Virus record (IMG/VR): IMGVR_UViG_3300042507_003741
Span: 17,602-81,601 of that record
DNA length: 64,000 bases
Reading direction: 5' to 3' (one strand)
From: a virus
Each line of letters starts with the position of its first letter. Positions within the stretch are counted from its first letter, which is position 1. The translations under genes and the position numbers were made by a program. Under the pieces are notes generated by a model. It saw nothing but the letters and a program-made list of their open reading frames with translations. It was not told the DNA's origin and did no database searches. Of this stretch, positions 6,374 to 14,660 are shown in pieces.

Positions 6374-6772
6374 CTACTTCATTCGCGGGATGCTCCGCAG
6401 GACTGCCATGTCCGACCACTTGTCCGCAGCGTGCCAGGACATCCAGCGGCCGCCATTGGTTGCGGCCACAGGAACGCAAAGGACGACGCCCGTGCGGATG
6501 TTGCAGAGCACAAAAGCATCGACGTGTCGCGGATCGTATCGCTGCGACTTGGCCGACCCTCTGCCAATGCGAATGCGGGACTTGTTGCGGCCGCGAGACG
6601 ACGATGCCTTGACCTGGATCCGCCAGCAGCGGCGTGCATCAAAGGCGAGCAGGTCATACCCGTCGTCCACAATCGGGACGGCGACGTAGAAGCCCGCCCG
6701 GAGCAGCCGCTCCACAGCCATAGCCACGCCGATTTGTGATATGAAACGCTCATCTGGCGATCCTTCGCTCAT
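6374..6772 (-). CDS. predicted PD-(D/E)XK nuclease (group I intron endonuclease-like)
   Basis: The start at 6772 follows GGTAGGAG and gives 133 residues. The domain runs AMAVERLLRAGFYVAVP, then DDGYDLLAFD, then CWRIQVKASSS. This is a helix with Glu, then an Asp, then a strand with Q-x-K, as in PD-(D/E)XK nucleases related to group I intron-associated endonucleases. A final VDAFVLCNIRTGVVLCVP strand pair completes the fold. It follows the SF2 helicase by 8 bases and ends the recombination operon before the non-coding stretch. It may trim or nick DNA with the helicase. No intron is visible around it, so homing is not implied. Confidence 0.6.
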   Translation of the reverse strand: MSEGSPDERFISQIGVAMAVERLLRAGFYVAVPIVDDGYDLLAFDARRCWRIQVKASSSRGRNKSRIRIGRGSAKSQRYDPRHVDAFVLCNIRTGVVLCVPVAATNGGRWMSWHAADKWSDMAVLRSIPRMK

Positions 6773-6780
6773 GCGCACTC

Positions 6781-8304
6781 CTACCGGGCCGCAGTGGTTT
6801 CCTTTCGCCGCCCCAGTTCCCTCCGCACGGCCGACGTGAATGGCGTCTCCTTCTTCTGGGAGCCAAGCACCCACGAGAGGTATCCCTCCGGGATCGAGTC
6901 CAGAGGAATGCCCTTGTATTTGCCGTACATCATCCGCCAGCCACGCTTCTTCTTGGCCTCCGGCTCGGAGAAGAGGTCGCGGGTGGTGTGATCGAAGTTG
7001 ACGCCTATCAGAAGGCTCTTGCGGCGCTCCCGGCTTTCCAGTGACCGGGCCTCCAGTTCTGCCAACTCAATGGCATCCGCCTCACGAATGGCACTGACGG
7101 CATCCGTGCCCTCCATCGACAGAGAGGCAGACAGTCGGCTGCGGCGGGCGGGCCGCTTCCTGCTCTTTGCGTCCAGGACTTGCATCGCATTGAGCAGTTG
7201 ATGGTTGCGACTGCTGTCGGTGATGTCGTAGATGTTGAAATGAGGCTTGTCGCTCGCCGCGATTGCCGCCAGCCGCTCGTCCCGGCTCATCTCCGAGTGG
7301 ATCGTGCCGGGCAGCGGCCGGGTGCCGCGACCCAGACGCTGCTCGTATCGCGACAGGCTGCGAGTCGGCGCTGCCATGTAGATGTTTCGCAGCGCCGGGA
7401 AGTCCCAGCCGTACCCCAAGATGCCGACGTTCACGATGATCTTGGTTTCACCAGACAGGAAGGCGTCCATGTTCGCCTGCCGCTCGACAATGTTCTGGCT
7501 GCTGTGAACCAGACTGACAGTGTGCTGGTAGCGCTCAAACATGTCGCGCAACTGCACGGCCTGCCGCTTGTTGCATGCGTAGACCACCGACGGCTGCTGC
7601 TTGAAGGTTGACAGGACAAGGCCCGTCACCTCCTGCGCGAAATGCTCTGCCGTCATCACGGCTGCCAACTGGGACGTGTTCCACTCGCCGGCCTCGTCTT
7701 CCACGAGGGACAGGTCGAAACTCTTGGCCTCGCTGAGAAAACACTTGGGGCCGACCAGATACCCGTCGCTGATGCCATCCAGCAGCGAATACACCACCTG
7801 CGGGCGAGGCCAGTATCGCAATGCCTTGCCCTTGCCCTTGTAGGGAGTGGCCGAGAATCCGACGATGGTCGCCCCTCGATTTTCAAACCACTGGAGCATC
7901 TCCTCCATGCGTGGCGTCATGCCGACGTGGCACTCGTCCACCAGCACCAAAGACACACGCTCGTACGCCTTCGCCTTGAACCGGCTGCTGGAGAGCAGGC
8001 TGTCCCGAGAGCCGACAATCACTCTGCGGCGCAGCCCCTCGATGCTCTCCGCAAAGTTCCCGCCCTGCTCGATGTCGCACCGTTCTCCCAGACGCAATTC
8101 CAAGCGGTCCCGGCCCTGACGCATGAGGTCAAGAAGCGGCACCACCTTCAGCGGGTATCGTGCGATGCGGCACAACTCGGCCATCACCTCTGTCTTGCCG
8201 GAGCCGACCGGCTGGCAGACGACGATCCGCTTTTGGCCTCGCTTTGCGGCCCGGCACACAGCCTCGACGGCGGATCGCTGATAGTCACGAAGGGAGATCG
8301 TCAT
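6781..8304 (-). CDS. SF2 DEAD/DEAH-type helicase with DUF3820-like tail
   Basis: The start at 8304 follows GGAGGGAAGC and gives 507 residues. The Q-like motif DYQRSAVE, Walker A GSGKT (residues 34-38), Walker B DECH (about 128-131), SAT (about 158) and motif VI QRLGRGTRP (about 340) are all present. The C-terminus carries a short module WRMMYGKYKGIPLDSIPEGY that matches DUF3820-like GKYKGxPLxxIPxxYLxW repeats. The enzyme probably unwinds or translocates on DNA with the adjacent ERF and RecE-like proteins, similar to UvsW- or RecG-like phage helicases. A second helicase of the same architecture is at 45628-47130. The gene start overlaps the preceding small gene by 20 bases. Confidence 0.88.
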   Translation of the reverse strand: MTISLRDYQRSAVEAVCRAAKRGQKRIVVCQPVGSGKTEVMAELCRIARYPLKVVPLLDLMRQGRDRLELRLGERCDIEQGGNFAESIEGLRRRVIVGSRDSLLSSSRFKAKAYERVSLVLVDECHVGMTPRMEEMLQWFENRGATIVGFSATPYKGKGKALRYWPRPQVVYSLLDGISDGYLVGPKCFLSEAKSFDLSLVEDEAGEWNTSQLAAVMTAEHFAQEVTGLVLSTFKQQPSVVYACNKRQAVQLRDMFERYQHTVSLVHSSQNIVERQANMDAFLSGETKIIVNVGILGYGWDFPALRNIYMAAPTRSLSRYEQRLGRGTRPLPGTIHSEMSRDERLAAIAASDKPHFNIYDITDSSRNHQLLNAMQVLDAKSRKRPARRSRLSASLSMEGTDAVSAIREADAIELAELEARSLESRERRKSLLIGVNFDHTTRDLFSEPEAKKKRGWRMMYGKYKGIPLDSIPEGYLSWVLGSQKKETPFTSAVRRELGRRKETTAAR

Positions 8305-8623
8305 GCTTCCCTCCTCGCTTCTTGGCCTTCTTGGCACGCTTGGCTGCCCGTTTCCTCTTGCCCGACTGAGGCTCGGCGGCCGGAGCCGACCAGCGGTTGC
8401 TGCAAATGGTCGCACTGCACTCCGGCTGCGGGTCTGCGGCAGGAGCCGGAAACATCTGCGACAGGCGTGCGTCCAGCCGCTGCGCCAGTTCGATCTCCAC
8501 CAGCAGGGCCGGCAGGATCGCCTTGCAAAACCGCACGGCCGTATCGGCGTCCAGCGTCCCCGCCTGTGCGTGAGCCGAGACGCCTTGAGCCAGCGAGATG
8601 TAGCGTTCAGTGTCGGGTGTCAT
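8285..8623 (-). CDS. hypothetical protein with basic C-terminus
   Basis: This 112-residue protein has a helical N-terminal half (TERYISLAQGVSAHAQAG, then AVRFCKAILPALLVEIELAQ), a Pro/Ala linker and a strongly basic tail (KRKRAAKRAKKAKKRGGK) that could bind nucleic acid. It occupies the place of SSB in the homologous operon at 47.2 kb but shows no OB-fold pattern. It is preceded by a hairpin (8633-8657) and overlaps the helicase start by 20 bases. Function unknown; an accessory role in recombination is possible. Confidence 0.55.
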   Translation of the reverse strand: MTPDTERYISLAQGVSAHAQAGTLDADTAVRFCKAILPALLVEIELAQRLDARLSQMFPAPAADPQPECSATICSNRWSAPAAEPQSGKRKRAAKRAKKAKKRGGKHDDLPS

Positions 8624-8632
8624 GAGTGAAAT

Positions 8633-8657
8633 GCCGGATGAGAGGACGGCATCCGGC
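8633..8657 (-). terminator. intercistronic hairpin after ERF gene
   Basis: The perfect arms GCCGGATG and CATCCGGC enclose nine bases. The hairpin lies in the 70-base gap between the ERF gene (ends 8694) and the next gene (starts 8623). On the transcribed strand it is followed by ATTTCACTC, only a weak T-run, so it may be an attenuator or RNA-processing signal rather than a full terminator. A longer hairpin occupies the equivalent place in unit 2 (47154-47186). Confidence 0.45.
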
Positions 8658-8693
8658 GTGCCGTTGGGATGTGGCCCTGCCCTGCCAAGTTGA

Positions 8694-9380
8694 TTACGAC
8701 GCCGCCACCGCTGCCCGCTGCTCCTTCTTGGCCGCAGGTGCGGGCAACTTGGACACGCAGTCCGCAGCCACCAGACGCACGCGAGCGGCCGCTGCGGCAG
8801 ACAGTTGCCCGCCCTCGACCCCTCGCTCGACGCGACTCAAAACGGAGTTCACCGACACTTCGTCCTTCGCCGCCCGCAGGTTCGCTACAAGCGCCTTCTC
8901 GATTCGCGGCTCATCGTTGATCGACGCGGCCGCATGCGTGGCGTCGGCCTGCTGCCCGTCGTCGTCGCTGTCCGCAGCAATCCCGGCGATGGCGCACAAC
9001 GCCGCACGCTTGAGGTACGTCGCCGTCGAGGCCAGCGACTGCGGTGGCACGTTGCCCTTGAGCGGCAAGTACGACCGCTGGAACTGCCCAGACTTGTGGC
9101 CGAGCGTGGTCACCAGGATGAGCCCACCGTCCTCGCCGTGAGGCATGAACGTCTGGCTCACCGACAGGCCATTCGCTGCAAACGGCGCCCGCAGCGTGTC
9201 CAGAATCGTCGCCAAATCGGCGTAGTCCGGGATCGGCTCGCCGGTCCGCTTGTCCTTCTTGGCGAAATGAGACACGCAGGTGCGTGGTGCGTTTCGCAAC
9301 TGACCTAGCGCCGTCGCATGAGCGGCAAACAGTTGATCGAGATGCTCGGACGCCTCCTGCCACACAGATTGAAACTTCAT
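8694..9380 (-). CDS. erf: ERF-family single-strand annealing protein
   Basis: ATG at 9380 overlaps the RecE-like stop as TGATG; 228 residues. The ERF core is clear: YADLATILDTLRAPFAANGL, LVTTLGHKSGQFQRSYLPL, then PPQSLASTATYLKRAALCAI and GIAADSDDDG. ERF proteins anneal complementary single strands and help circularise or recombine phage DNA, working with a 5'-3' exonuclease. The exonuclease partner is the gene just upstream. The C-terminal third is Ala/Glu-rich and helical, as usual in the family. A diverged counterpart is at 47536-48165. Confidence 0.85.
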   Translation of the reverse strand: MKFQSVWQEASEHLDQLFAAHATALGQLRNAPRTCVSHFAKKDKRTGEPIPDYADLATILDTLRAPFAANGLSVSQTFMPHGEDGGLILVTTLGHKSGQFQRSYLPLKGNVPPQSLASTATYLKRAALCAIAGIAADSDDDGQQADATHAAASINDEPRIEKALVANLRAAKDEVSVNSVLSRVERGVEGGQLSAAAAARVRLVAADCVSKLPAPAAKKEQRAAVAAS

Positions 9381-10366
9381 CACAGTCTCCCAAGAACGTG
9401 AGCCGGAAATGGAAGTTCAACAACCTCGCCGTGCGATTCCGGCAGCCACCAGTCGAGGTCTTCGCGCAATCGAAGTTCAGCAAGGGCGGCATCCATGAGC
9501 CGCCGGCCCTCTGCGACCACAGCAGAAGGGAGAGTCACGACCTGACAGTCGTGAGGCAGAGACGTTGAGACGACAATGAATCGCAGCGGCTGCGGGTCCA
9601 GCCCCATCGCTTCCATGCCGCACTGATACCACGCATCCTGGAGGTGGTAGCGGAAGTCCATGACTGACCGCCAGAAGTTCGCCAGGATGTCCGCCTCGCG
9701 GGTGGTCTTGAGGTCAATTGCCAGACCGTCGCGGGTGATCGCGTCGAACCTGCACTTGAGTTGGTGGCCTTCTGGCGAGCGCCAATACGCGCCCACTTCA
9801 TGCTCGGAGATTGTGGACAGGAGTTCACGGGATGCTGGGTTGTTCTTGATCGCCGACACTTCCGCGACGATCTGGGCTCGCTCCTTCGGGGATACGACTG
9901 TTGCCCCCTCTGGGGCCTCGTTTTTGGCCCATTTCTCCGCTTCTTTGCCAACCAGCCCGGTGGCTGTTAGGGTTGCTGGCGGAGGGACGACCAGCGACTC
10001 AAGGAAGTCATCGCCCAGTTCCAGCCACGAATGCAGCAGCGTGCCATGATCGGTGGCGCTGCTGGAGAACGGCGGCAGGGTCTTGGCGATGTACCGCTGG
10101 TGGTACAGGACAGGCGAGTCAAGGAGCGTTTTGATTCGGCTGCACGACCTGTGCGTTTCATTGGCGTGATACTCGGCGTTTGCCTCTCCTCGCCGAATCA
10201 CGGCCTCTACATGTGGCGAGTACGCTTCCGATTCTGTGGGCGTACATGCTGCTTGTAGGTGCTCCGTTTGAGGGGTTCGTACTTTGCCGGATGCGCAGCC
10301 GAGTTGAAAGTCGGCCGGGCTGTCCGATAAATCACCCCTCACATCAAGTGAGGCAACCATGTCCAA
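9380..10366 (-). CDS. RecE-like PD-(D/E)XK exonuclease (DUF3799-type)
   Basis: The core around residues 70-310 fits RecE/YqaJ-type nucleases: a helix SCSRIKTLLDSPVLYHQRY, DHGTLLHSWLE (glycine-rich GTxxH motif), EVGAYWRSPEGHQLKCRFD with Asp, and AIDLKTTREA (D-x-K), then a Tyr/Gln helix YHLQDAWYQCGM. It would digest duplex 5' ends to give single strands for the ERF protein, with which it is coupled. The first ~55 residues lie over the integrase promoter region and may not be translated. A GTG at 10201 is an alternative start. The homologue at 48162-49022 lacks this extension. Confidence 0.8.
   Translation of the reverse strand: MDMVASLDVRGDLSDSPADFQLGCASGKVRTPQTEHLQAACTPTESEAYSPHVEAVIRRGEANAEYHANETHRSCSRIKTLLDSPVLYHQRYIAKTLPPFSSSATDHGTLLHSWLELGDDFLESLVVPPPATLTATGLVGKEAEKWAKNEAPEGATVVSPKERAQIVAEVSAIKNNPASRELLSTISEHEVGAYWRSPEGHQLKCRFDAITRDGLAIDLKTTREADILANFWRSVMDFRYHLQDAWYQCGMEAMGLDPQPLRFIVVSTSLPHDCQVVTLPSAVVAEGRRLMDAALAELRLREDLDWWLPESHGEVVELPFPAHVLGRL
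10304..10331 (+). promoter_or_regulatory. sigma70-type promoter for integrase 1
   Basis: TTGAAA (10304-10309) and GATAAA (10326-10331) are separated by 16 bases and lie about 28 bases before the integrase start, a good match to a housekeeping promoter. Transcription would begin near 10338, at the foot of the hairpin that covers the ribosome site. Confidence 0.5.
10337..10353 (+). promoter_or_regulatory. hairpin sequestering the integrase ribosome site
   Basis: CCTCAC (10337-10342) pairs perfectly with GTGAGG (10348-10353) across the loop ATCAA. The GAGG in the second arm is the ribosome site for the ATG at 10359, so the fold would block translation. It lies at the expected 5' end of the transcript from the promoter at 10304. 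This could keep integrase low or make it depend on a trans-acting factor or read-through transcription. Confidence 0.5.
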
Positions 10367-11183
10367 TAACCTCCCTGTCCTGGTGGAGCGATACCTCCGC
10401 TCCCGATCCGTCAGTCCTGGCTACGCCCGAAATGTCCGTGCCGTCTGCTTGGCCTGTCGCACCATGTCCGTCGATGCAATCAACACGTATCTGCAAAAAC
10501 GAATCGTCGAGGTGGCTTCGATTACCGCAGCGACCGAGCGAGCGATTCTCGTTGGCATCTGGAAGTGGGCCTACGAAACCGAAGTAGTGGATCGACTGCC
10601 ACGCGGAATAGTCAAGATCAAAATCGCCCGGCGTCCGACTCGGGCGTGGACTATAGAACAGTGCTGTACGGCCGTCAAGGGGACTTTCGCCCTCGCCGAA
10701 GAAGTGCGTCGGAAGCGGGTGACAGTCGGCCTTTTTCTGCGGTGCTGGATGCTGCTGGGGTACGAAACGGGCGCGAGGCACGGGGACTTGTGGGAGATGA
10801 GGCAAGAAGACTTCGACCTGGATGCCGGCACCGTCCGCTGGTCGCAGCACAAGACCGGCGAGCCGCACGTCAAGATCATGAGCCGGCCCTGCCTGCTGGC
10901 CGTCCAGGAGATGCTGGAGCGGTCGCCAGACGGTCGCGTGCTGGGTTGGGTGATGTCAAAGAAATCGGGTCATCGGCGGATGCGGAAGTACCTGCGTGAC
11001 ATGAAGTACGCGGGATCCTCCAAGTGGCTACGCCGCAGCGGGGCCACCCACATTGAGATGGAGCATCCTGGCAAGGGGCGGCTGCATCTTGGTCACAAGA
11101 CGCCTGGACTGGCCGAGCGGTGCTATATCGACTGGTCGCAGGTGCGCAGGGACATCCCGTGCGTGCCGTCGCTACTCAAATAG
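10359..11183 (+). CDS. int: tyrosine integrase, unit 1
   Basis: This 274-residue phage-type tyrosine recombinase has catalytic Arg140 in LGYETGARHGDL, Lys165 in SQHKTGEP, Arg225/226 in SKWLRRSGAT, His246 in HLGHKTPG and Tyr256 in ERCYIDW. The first residue of box II (normally His) appears to be Lys222, as in the second integrase. The N-terminal ~90 residues form the core-binding domain; a separate arm-binding domain is short or absent. It catalyses integration and excision. It is the only plus-strand gene in this half of the window, diverges from the RecE-like gene and converges on the large internal virion gene, overlapping its 3' end by 12 bases. Confidence 0.9.
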   Translation: MSNNLPVLVERYLRSRSVSPGYARNVRAVCLACRTMSVDAINTYLQKRIVEVASITAATERAILVGIWKWAYETEVVDRLPRGIVKIKIARRPTRAWTIEQCCTAVKGTFALAEEVRRKRVTVGLFLRCWMLLGYETGARHGDLWEMRQEDFDLDAGTVRWSQHKTGEPHVKIMSRPCLLAVQEMLERSPDGRVLGWVMSKKSGHRRMRKYLRDMKYAGSSKWLRRSGATHIEMEHPGKGRLHLGHKTPGLAERCYIDWSQVRRDIPCVPSLLK

Positions 11184-14100
11184 GGAGATGGCGCTGGTGT
11201 CCGACTTCCGCTTCTTGGGCTTCTTCTTCTCACCGACCTTTTTCCGAGCCTCGCGACGTTCTCGTCCAAGCGCTCGGGAGACGGCCATCCGCTGCAACGC
11301 CCACTGCGGCACTCCCGGCTGGAGGTGCTCGGGGATGTATGTCTGCTGGAACTCGCGGGTATACGGGTCAATGGACTCCTCGATCTGCCGCACGGCGTCG
11401 GCAAGGGCGTCCTGCTGGGCCACGTCCCGAATCTTGATCCCGGAAAGGGCATTCAATCCGGTCTTGCCGATGCGATGCGAGAGAGGCTGGCCGCCGCGAT
11501 CATCGAGCAGCGAGCGGGCGACGTACAGCGGACGGCCAACGAACGGGGCGGCCTCGATCAACTTCTCTGGGAGAGTCGGCACATCGGCGTACGGGTTGCC
11601 GCTCACCGCACGAGCAATAGCGTCGAGCGAGGATGTCGCTTCGGAGAGCGGGCGGTTGGTGAACAGGTCTTTGCCGAATGCAAACTCAGCCCCCATCCGG
11701 AGGAGCGGGTGCGTCTGCATGGCGATCTGCCGTGCCGTGCCAGACGCCATGCCGCCAATCGTTCCCGGAGTCTCGATCATGTTGATCTGGTCGAAGCCCG
11801 GTGCGTCGATGTCGGTCAAGTAGGTCTGCGTGCCCGGCGCAGGAACGCCGCCGAACACCTCCGGGATCGGGAAGGCAAACTGCGACCGCAGGCCAGACGG
11901 GATGTAGGTGTCCTCGCCCTCGTCCTGCACTGCTTCGGTGGCGCGGATCATTTGCCCGTACCGCCCGCCCGGTCGCTCCGCGAGTTGCCGCAGCACTTCG
12001 CGGAAAATCCTGCTCTGGTACGAGTACCAAGGAAAAACCGCCTTCAGCAGCGATTTCTCCATACCGGATAGGGATGAGTAATCGACGTGGGCGCGTTTCA
12101 TTGCCGCCGCCGCCGCCATCGGATCGTAGCCCTGCTTGAGCAGAGCGATGTACCCAGTGAGCCTGTTCACGCCATCGGTCAGCGAGTTCATCCGCTCGCC
12201 AGCCCGGAGCAGCGGATTGGTCTGCTCGGCCAGCGGATTGCGTTTGGATCGCCAATTGAGGAAGTCCTGCGTGTTCCACCCCTTGCCCAGTTCTCGTCCG
12301 ATGGACGCCATGCTGATCGGGTCGGATCCGATGATGTTGTCCAGCGCCCGCTGGCCTGTGACGCTGGCACTCAAGTCGCTGACCGAGCCGCTGCTGACAA
12401 GGCCGGTGCTGGACAGGTCGGCGTAGAACTGGGCCAGCCCGTCGTCGTTGGCGTAGCGTGGGATGGATGCCAGCGTGCTGCGGAACTTGTCGCTGTCTGG
12501 CCCTTCCATGACCAACGCCTTTGCGGCACGGACGGAATCCAGGTCGAGCGCTCCCTCCAGCCAGTTGCTGATTGCCCCAGAATACAGGTCACGCACTGCC
12601 CGTGAGGGCCATGCCAAGATCGAGCCACGCCACGCCTGCGTGTAGTGGTCCAGCCCCCGCATGAACGCACCGGCCGCCTCGCCCGTGCTGTACAGGTCTT
12701 TGGCACGAGTCAGCCGGTTGATGTGTTCTTCCGGGATGGAGAACTGATTGAGGTTGATTTCGTCGGCGTCCTTGCCAAGCAACTTCGCGAGACGCTCACG
12801 CATCTGCTGTGCGGCACCGACCTGCGGCGTGATGTTGGACAGTGTGCCTTTGGATGGCACGGCGAACACCTGACTGCTTGCGTCGTCGTACGTCTTCAGT
12901 CCAAGACGCTGGATCGCTGTGGGCAGAGAGATGTGCCGACCGCGACCTGTGGTGTCCACCAAGTTGTAGGGCTTGTCTACGGCAAACGTCGCTACGGAGT
13001 CGAGCAGCGTTGTGCCCGTGCCCAACGCCTCGCCTGTGTTGCGAACGTAGGAACCAATCATGTCCGTTGGGTGCTGGCCGAACAGGGGCATCTTCTGCAC
13101 CACCTCGTCAGGCAGTGCATTGAGGACGCGGGCAATCCTGCGGGCCTTCTTCATCGTGACTTTTGGCTGTCCGGAAGCCACGAGCGCGTTCAGTTTATTG
13201 CGGATGTAGTTGGCCGCTGCCTCGTCTGTCTTCAGCGTCCGCTTGGGGCCAGAGACGTTGGTGTCTTTTGACAGGTCGATGATGGTCTGCCGCCCGCCTG
13301 GAACCGACATGGCGTCGGTGCGGCGAAGGGCGTCGGTCGTCATGAACGACAACTCGCTGCCCAGTTTGCGGTTGACTCGGGCCTCCATCTCAAGGGCGGG
13401 ATCGGCCCGGCGAGGCAGGTAGTCGATGCCGTATTTGTCGGTTAGCGGCTCGCCGTTGAGTCCGAGTTCCCGTCGCTCGCCCAGCGATGTGTCCCGCTTG
13501 GAGGCCCACCAGTCGGCGTACTCCTTCAAAGCCGGGCGGCTGGTGACGTACTGCACGTCCTCTGGCTTTCGGGCAGCCGCGCCCTCAAGGTATCGGCCGA
13601 GCCGTTCGTTGCCCTCTGGCGAGAACACCTCCGGGTGCGCTTGCCGGAGGCGAGACAGTTGAGCGGTGTGTTCGGCCGTCGCCGCCCCGCCACCAACCTT
13701 GCGGGCCTGGAAGTTGGCGATGTTGGTGATCTGCTCCTCCGCGTCGATCTTGCCTCCAACGCGGGCGTCGAAGCCAGCAGCCAGACTGCGGCCCGGCAGG
13801 CTCCATCGGTATGCCTGACCGAAGGAATCCAGCGCATCGGCAAACGTGTCGCCGAACCCCTTGCCCAGCCAATCGCCCACGACGAGCGGATCGCCCATCG
13901 GCAGGCCCAAGCCAAAAGACTTGGCGAGCGGCTGGTTGCGAATCTGGGCAAGTTGCGCATCTCCGAGCAACTGGCGGGCAGACTCCTCCGCCGCCTTCGG
14001 GTCGTCGGCGTACTTGATGAGGTCGTCCAGCGTGCCCGCTCTGCGGGCCGTCCTGGTGCCGTATAGCGGCCGACCGACCGTCGCGGGATCAAAGGTACTG

Positions 14101-14660
14101 ATCGTGCGTCCAGTGGCCTCTAACGCCTTCTTGGTGCGTCTGGCGACGGATGGCAGGAGGTCGTCTGCCATCCCGGTCGAGATGGCCTTCCTGGTAAGGG
14201 CGGTCGGAGCCGTGTCGAGCAGGCTCCCGGTGGTGCCGGCCAACTTGGCCGCCGCCTTGCCGCCGGGCGTGAGCGCCTTCGCCGGCCCGGAGAGCAGGGC
14301 CAACGGATCGGTAAAGACTTCGGTTGCCAGCCCGCCTGCGAAGTTGAGCCAGTTGTCCTCCGGCCCAGCCAGCCCGGCCATCCGGTTCAGTTCCCGGCCC
14401 GTGACCCGCTCGCCCGCCTTTCCAGCAAGGGCACCACGCAGGTAGTCGCCGGGAGCCGCGAGGGCATCGCCGACTCGCGACAGCGTGCCGCCGGTTACGG
14501 CACCAATCTCGGCCAGAACGGAGTCTCGCTCCTGTGGCGTGACGACATCCCTCTCGACCGGCTCGTCAGCCAGCAAGGCGTCATCGAAAAGCGGGATGTA
14601 GCCTGCGGGTCGCTTGCGTTTCCGCTCGTCCTCAAACAGCCCGCCTTCAAAGAGGTTCAT
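11172..14660 (-). CDS. large internal virion (ejection) protein, LPD38-like end
   Basis: ATG at 14660 overlaps the upstream stop as ATGA; about 1162 residues. The protein is helical with no signal peptide. A C-terminal region contains HVDYSSLSGMEKSLLKAVF, then PWYSYQSRIFREVLRQLAER, the DYS..E+..LK..xPWYs(W/Y/F)Q signature seen in large polyvalent and internal virion proteins of podovirus-like phages (LPD38-like). It probably enters the cell with the DNA, as T7 gp16 does, though no transglycosylase motif is visible. The equivalent gene of unit 2 (50156-53794) has the same domain and the same place, next to an integrase. It is the last gene of the late operon, tail to tail with integrase 1. Confidence 0.65.
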   Translation of the reverse strand: MNLFEGGLFEDERKRKRPAGYIPLFDDALLADEPVERDVVTPQERDSVLAEIGAVTGGTLSRVGDALAAPGDYLRGALAGKAGERVTGRELNRMAGLAGPEDNWLNFAGGLATEVFTDPLALLSGPAKALTPGGKAAAKLAGTTGSLLDTAPTALTRKAISTGMADDLLPSVARRTKKALEATGRTISTFDPATVGRPLYGTRTARRAGTLDDLIKYADDPKAAEESARQLLGDAQLAQIRNQPLAKSFGLGLPMGDPLVVGDWLGKGFGDTFADALDSFGQAYRWSLPGRSLAAGFDARVGGKIDAEEQITNIANFQARKVGGGAATAEHTAQLSRLRQAHPEVFSPEGNERLGRYLEGAAARKPEDVQYVTSRPALKEYADWWASKRDTSLGERRELGLNGEPLTDKYGIDYLPRRADPALEMEARVNRKLGSELSFMTTDALRRTDAMSVPGGRQTIIDLSKDTNVSGPKRTLKTDEAAANYIRNKLNALVASGQPKVTMKKARRIARVLNALPDEVVQKMPLFGQHPTDMIGSYVRNTGEALGTGTTLLDSVATFAVDKPYNLVDTTGRGRHISLPTAIQRLGLKTYDDASSQVFAVPSKGTLSNITPQVGAAQQMRERLAKLLGKDADEINLNQFSIPEEHINRLTRAKDLYSTGEAAGAFMRGLDHYTQAWRGSILAWPSRAVRDLYSGAISNWLEGALDLDSVRAAKALVMEGPDSDKFRSTLASIPRYANDDGLAQFYADLSSTGLVSSGSVSDLSASVTGQRALDNIIGSDPISMASIGRELGKGWNTQDFLNWRSKRNPLAEQTNPLLRAGERMNSLTDGVNRLTGYIALLKQGYDPMAAAAAMKRAHVDYSSLSGMEKSLLKAVFPWYSYQSRIFREVLRQLAERPGGRYGQMIRATEAVQDEGEDTYIPSGLRSQFAFPIPEVFGGVPAPGTQTYLTDIDAPGFDQINMIETPGTIGGMASGTARQIAMQTHPLLRMGAEFAFGKDLFTNRPLSEATSSLDAIARAVSGNPYADVPTLPEKLIEAAPFVGRPLYVARSLLDDRGGQPLSHRIGKTGLNALSGIKIRDVAQQDALADAVRQIEESIDPYTREFQQTYIPEHLQPGVPQWALQRMAVSRALGRERREARKKVGEKKKPKKRKSDTSAISLFE

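Noticed and set aside
6374-6772. Homing endonuclease with intron
   Set aside because: The nuclease resembles intron-associated PD-(D/E)XK enzymes, but no interrupted gene or intron structure flanks it.
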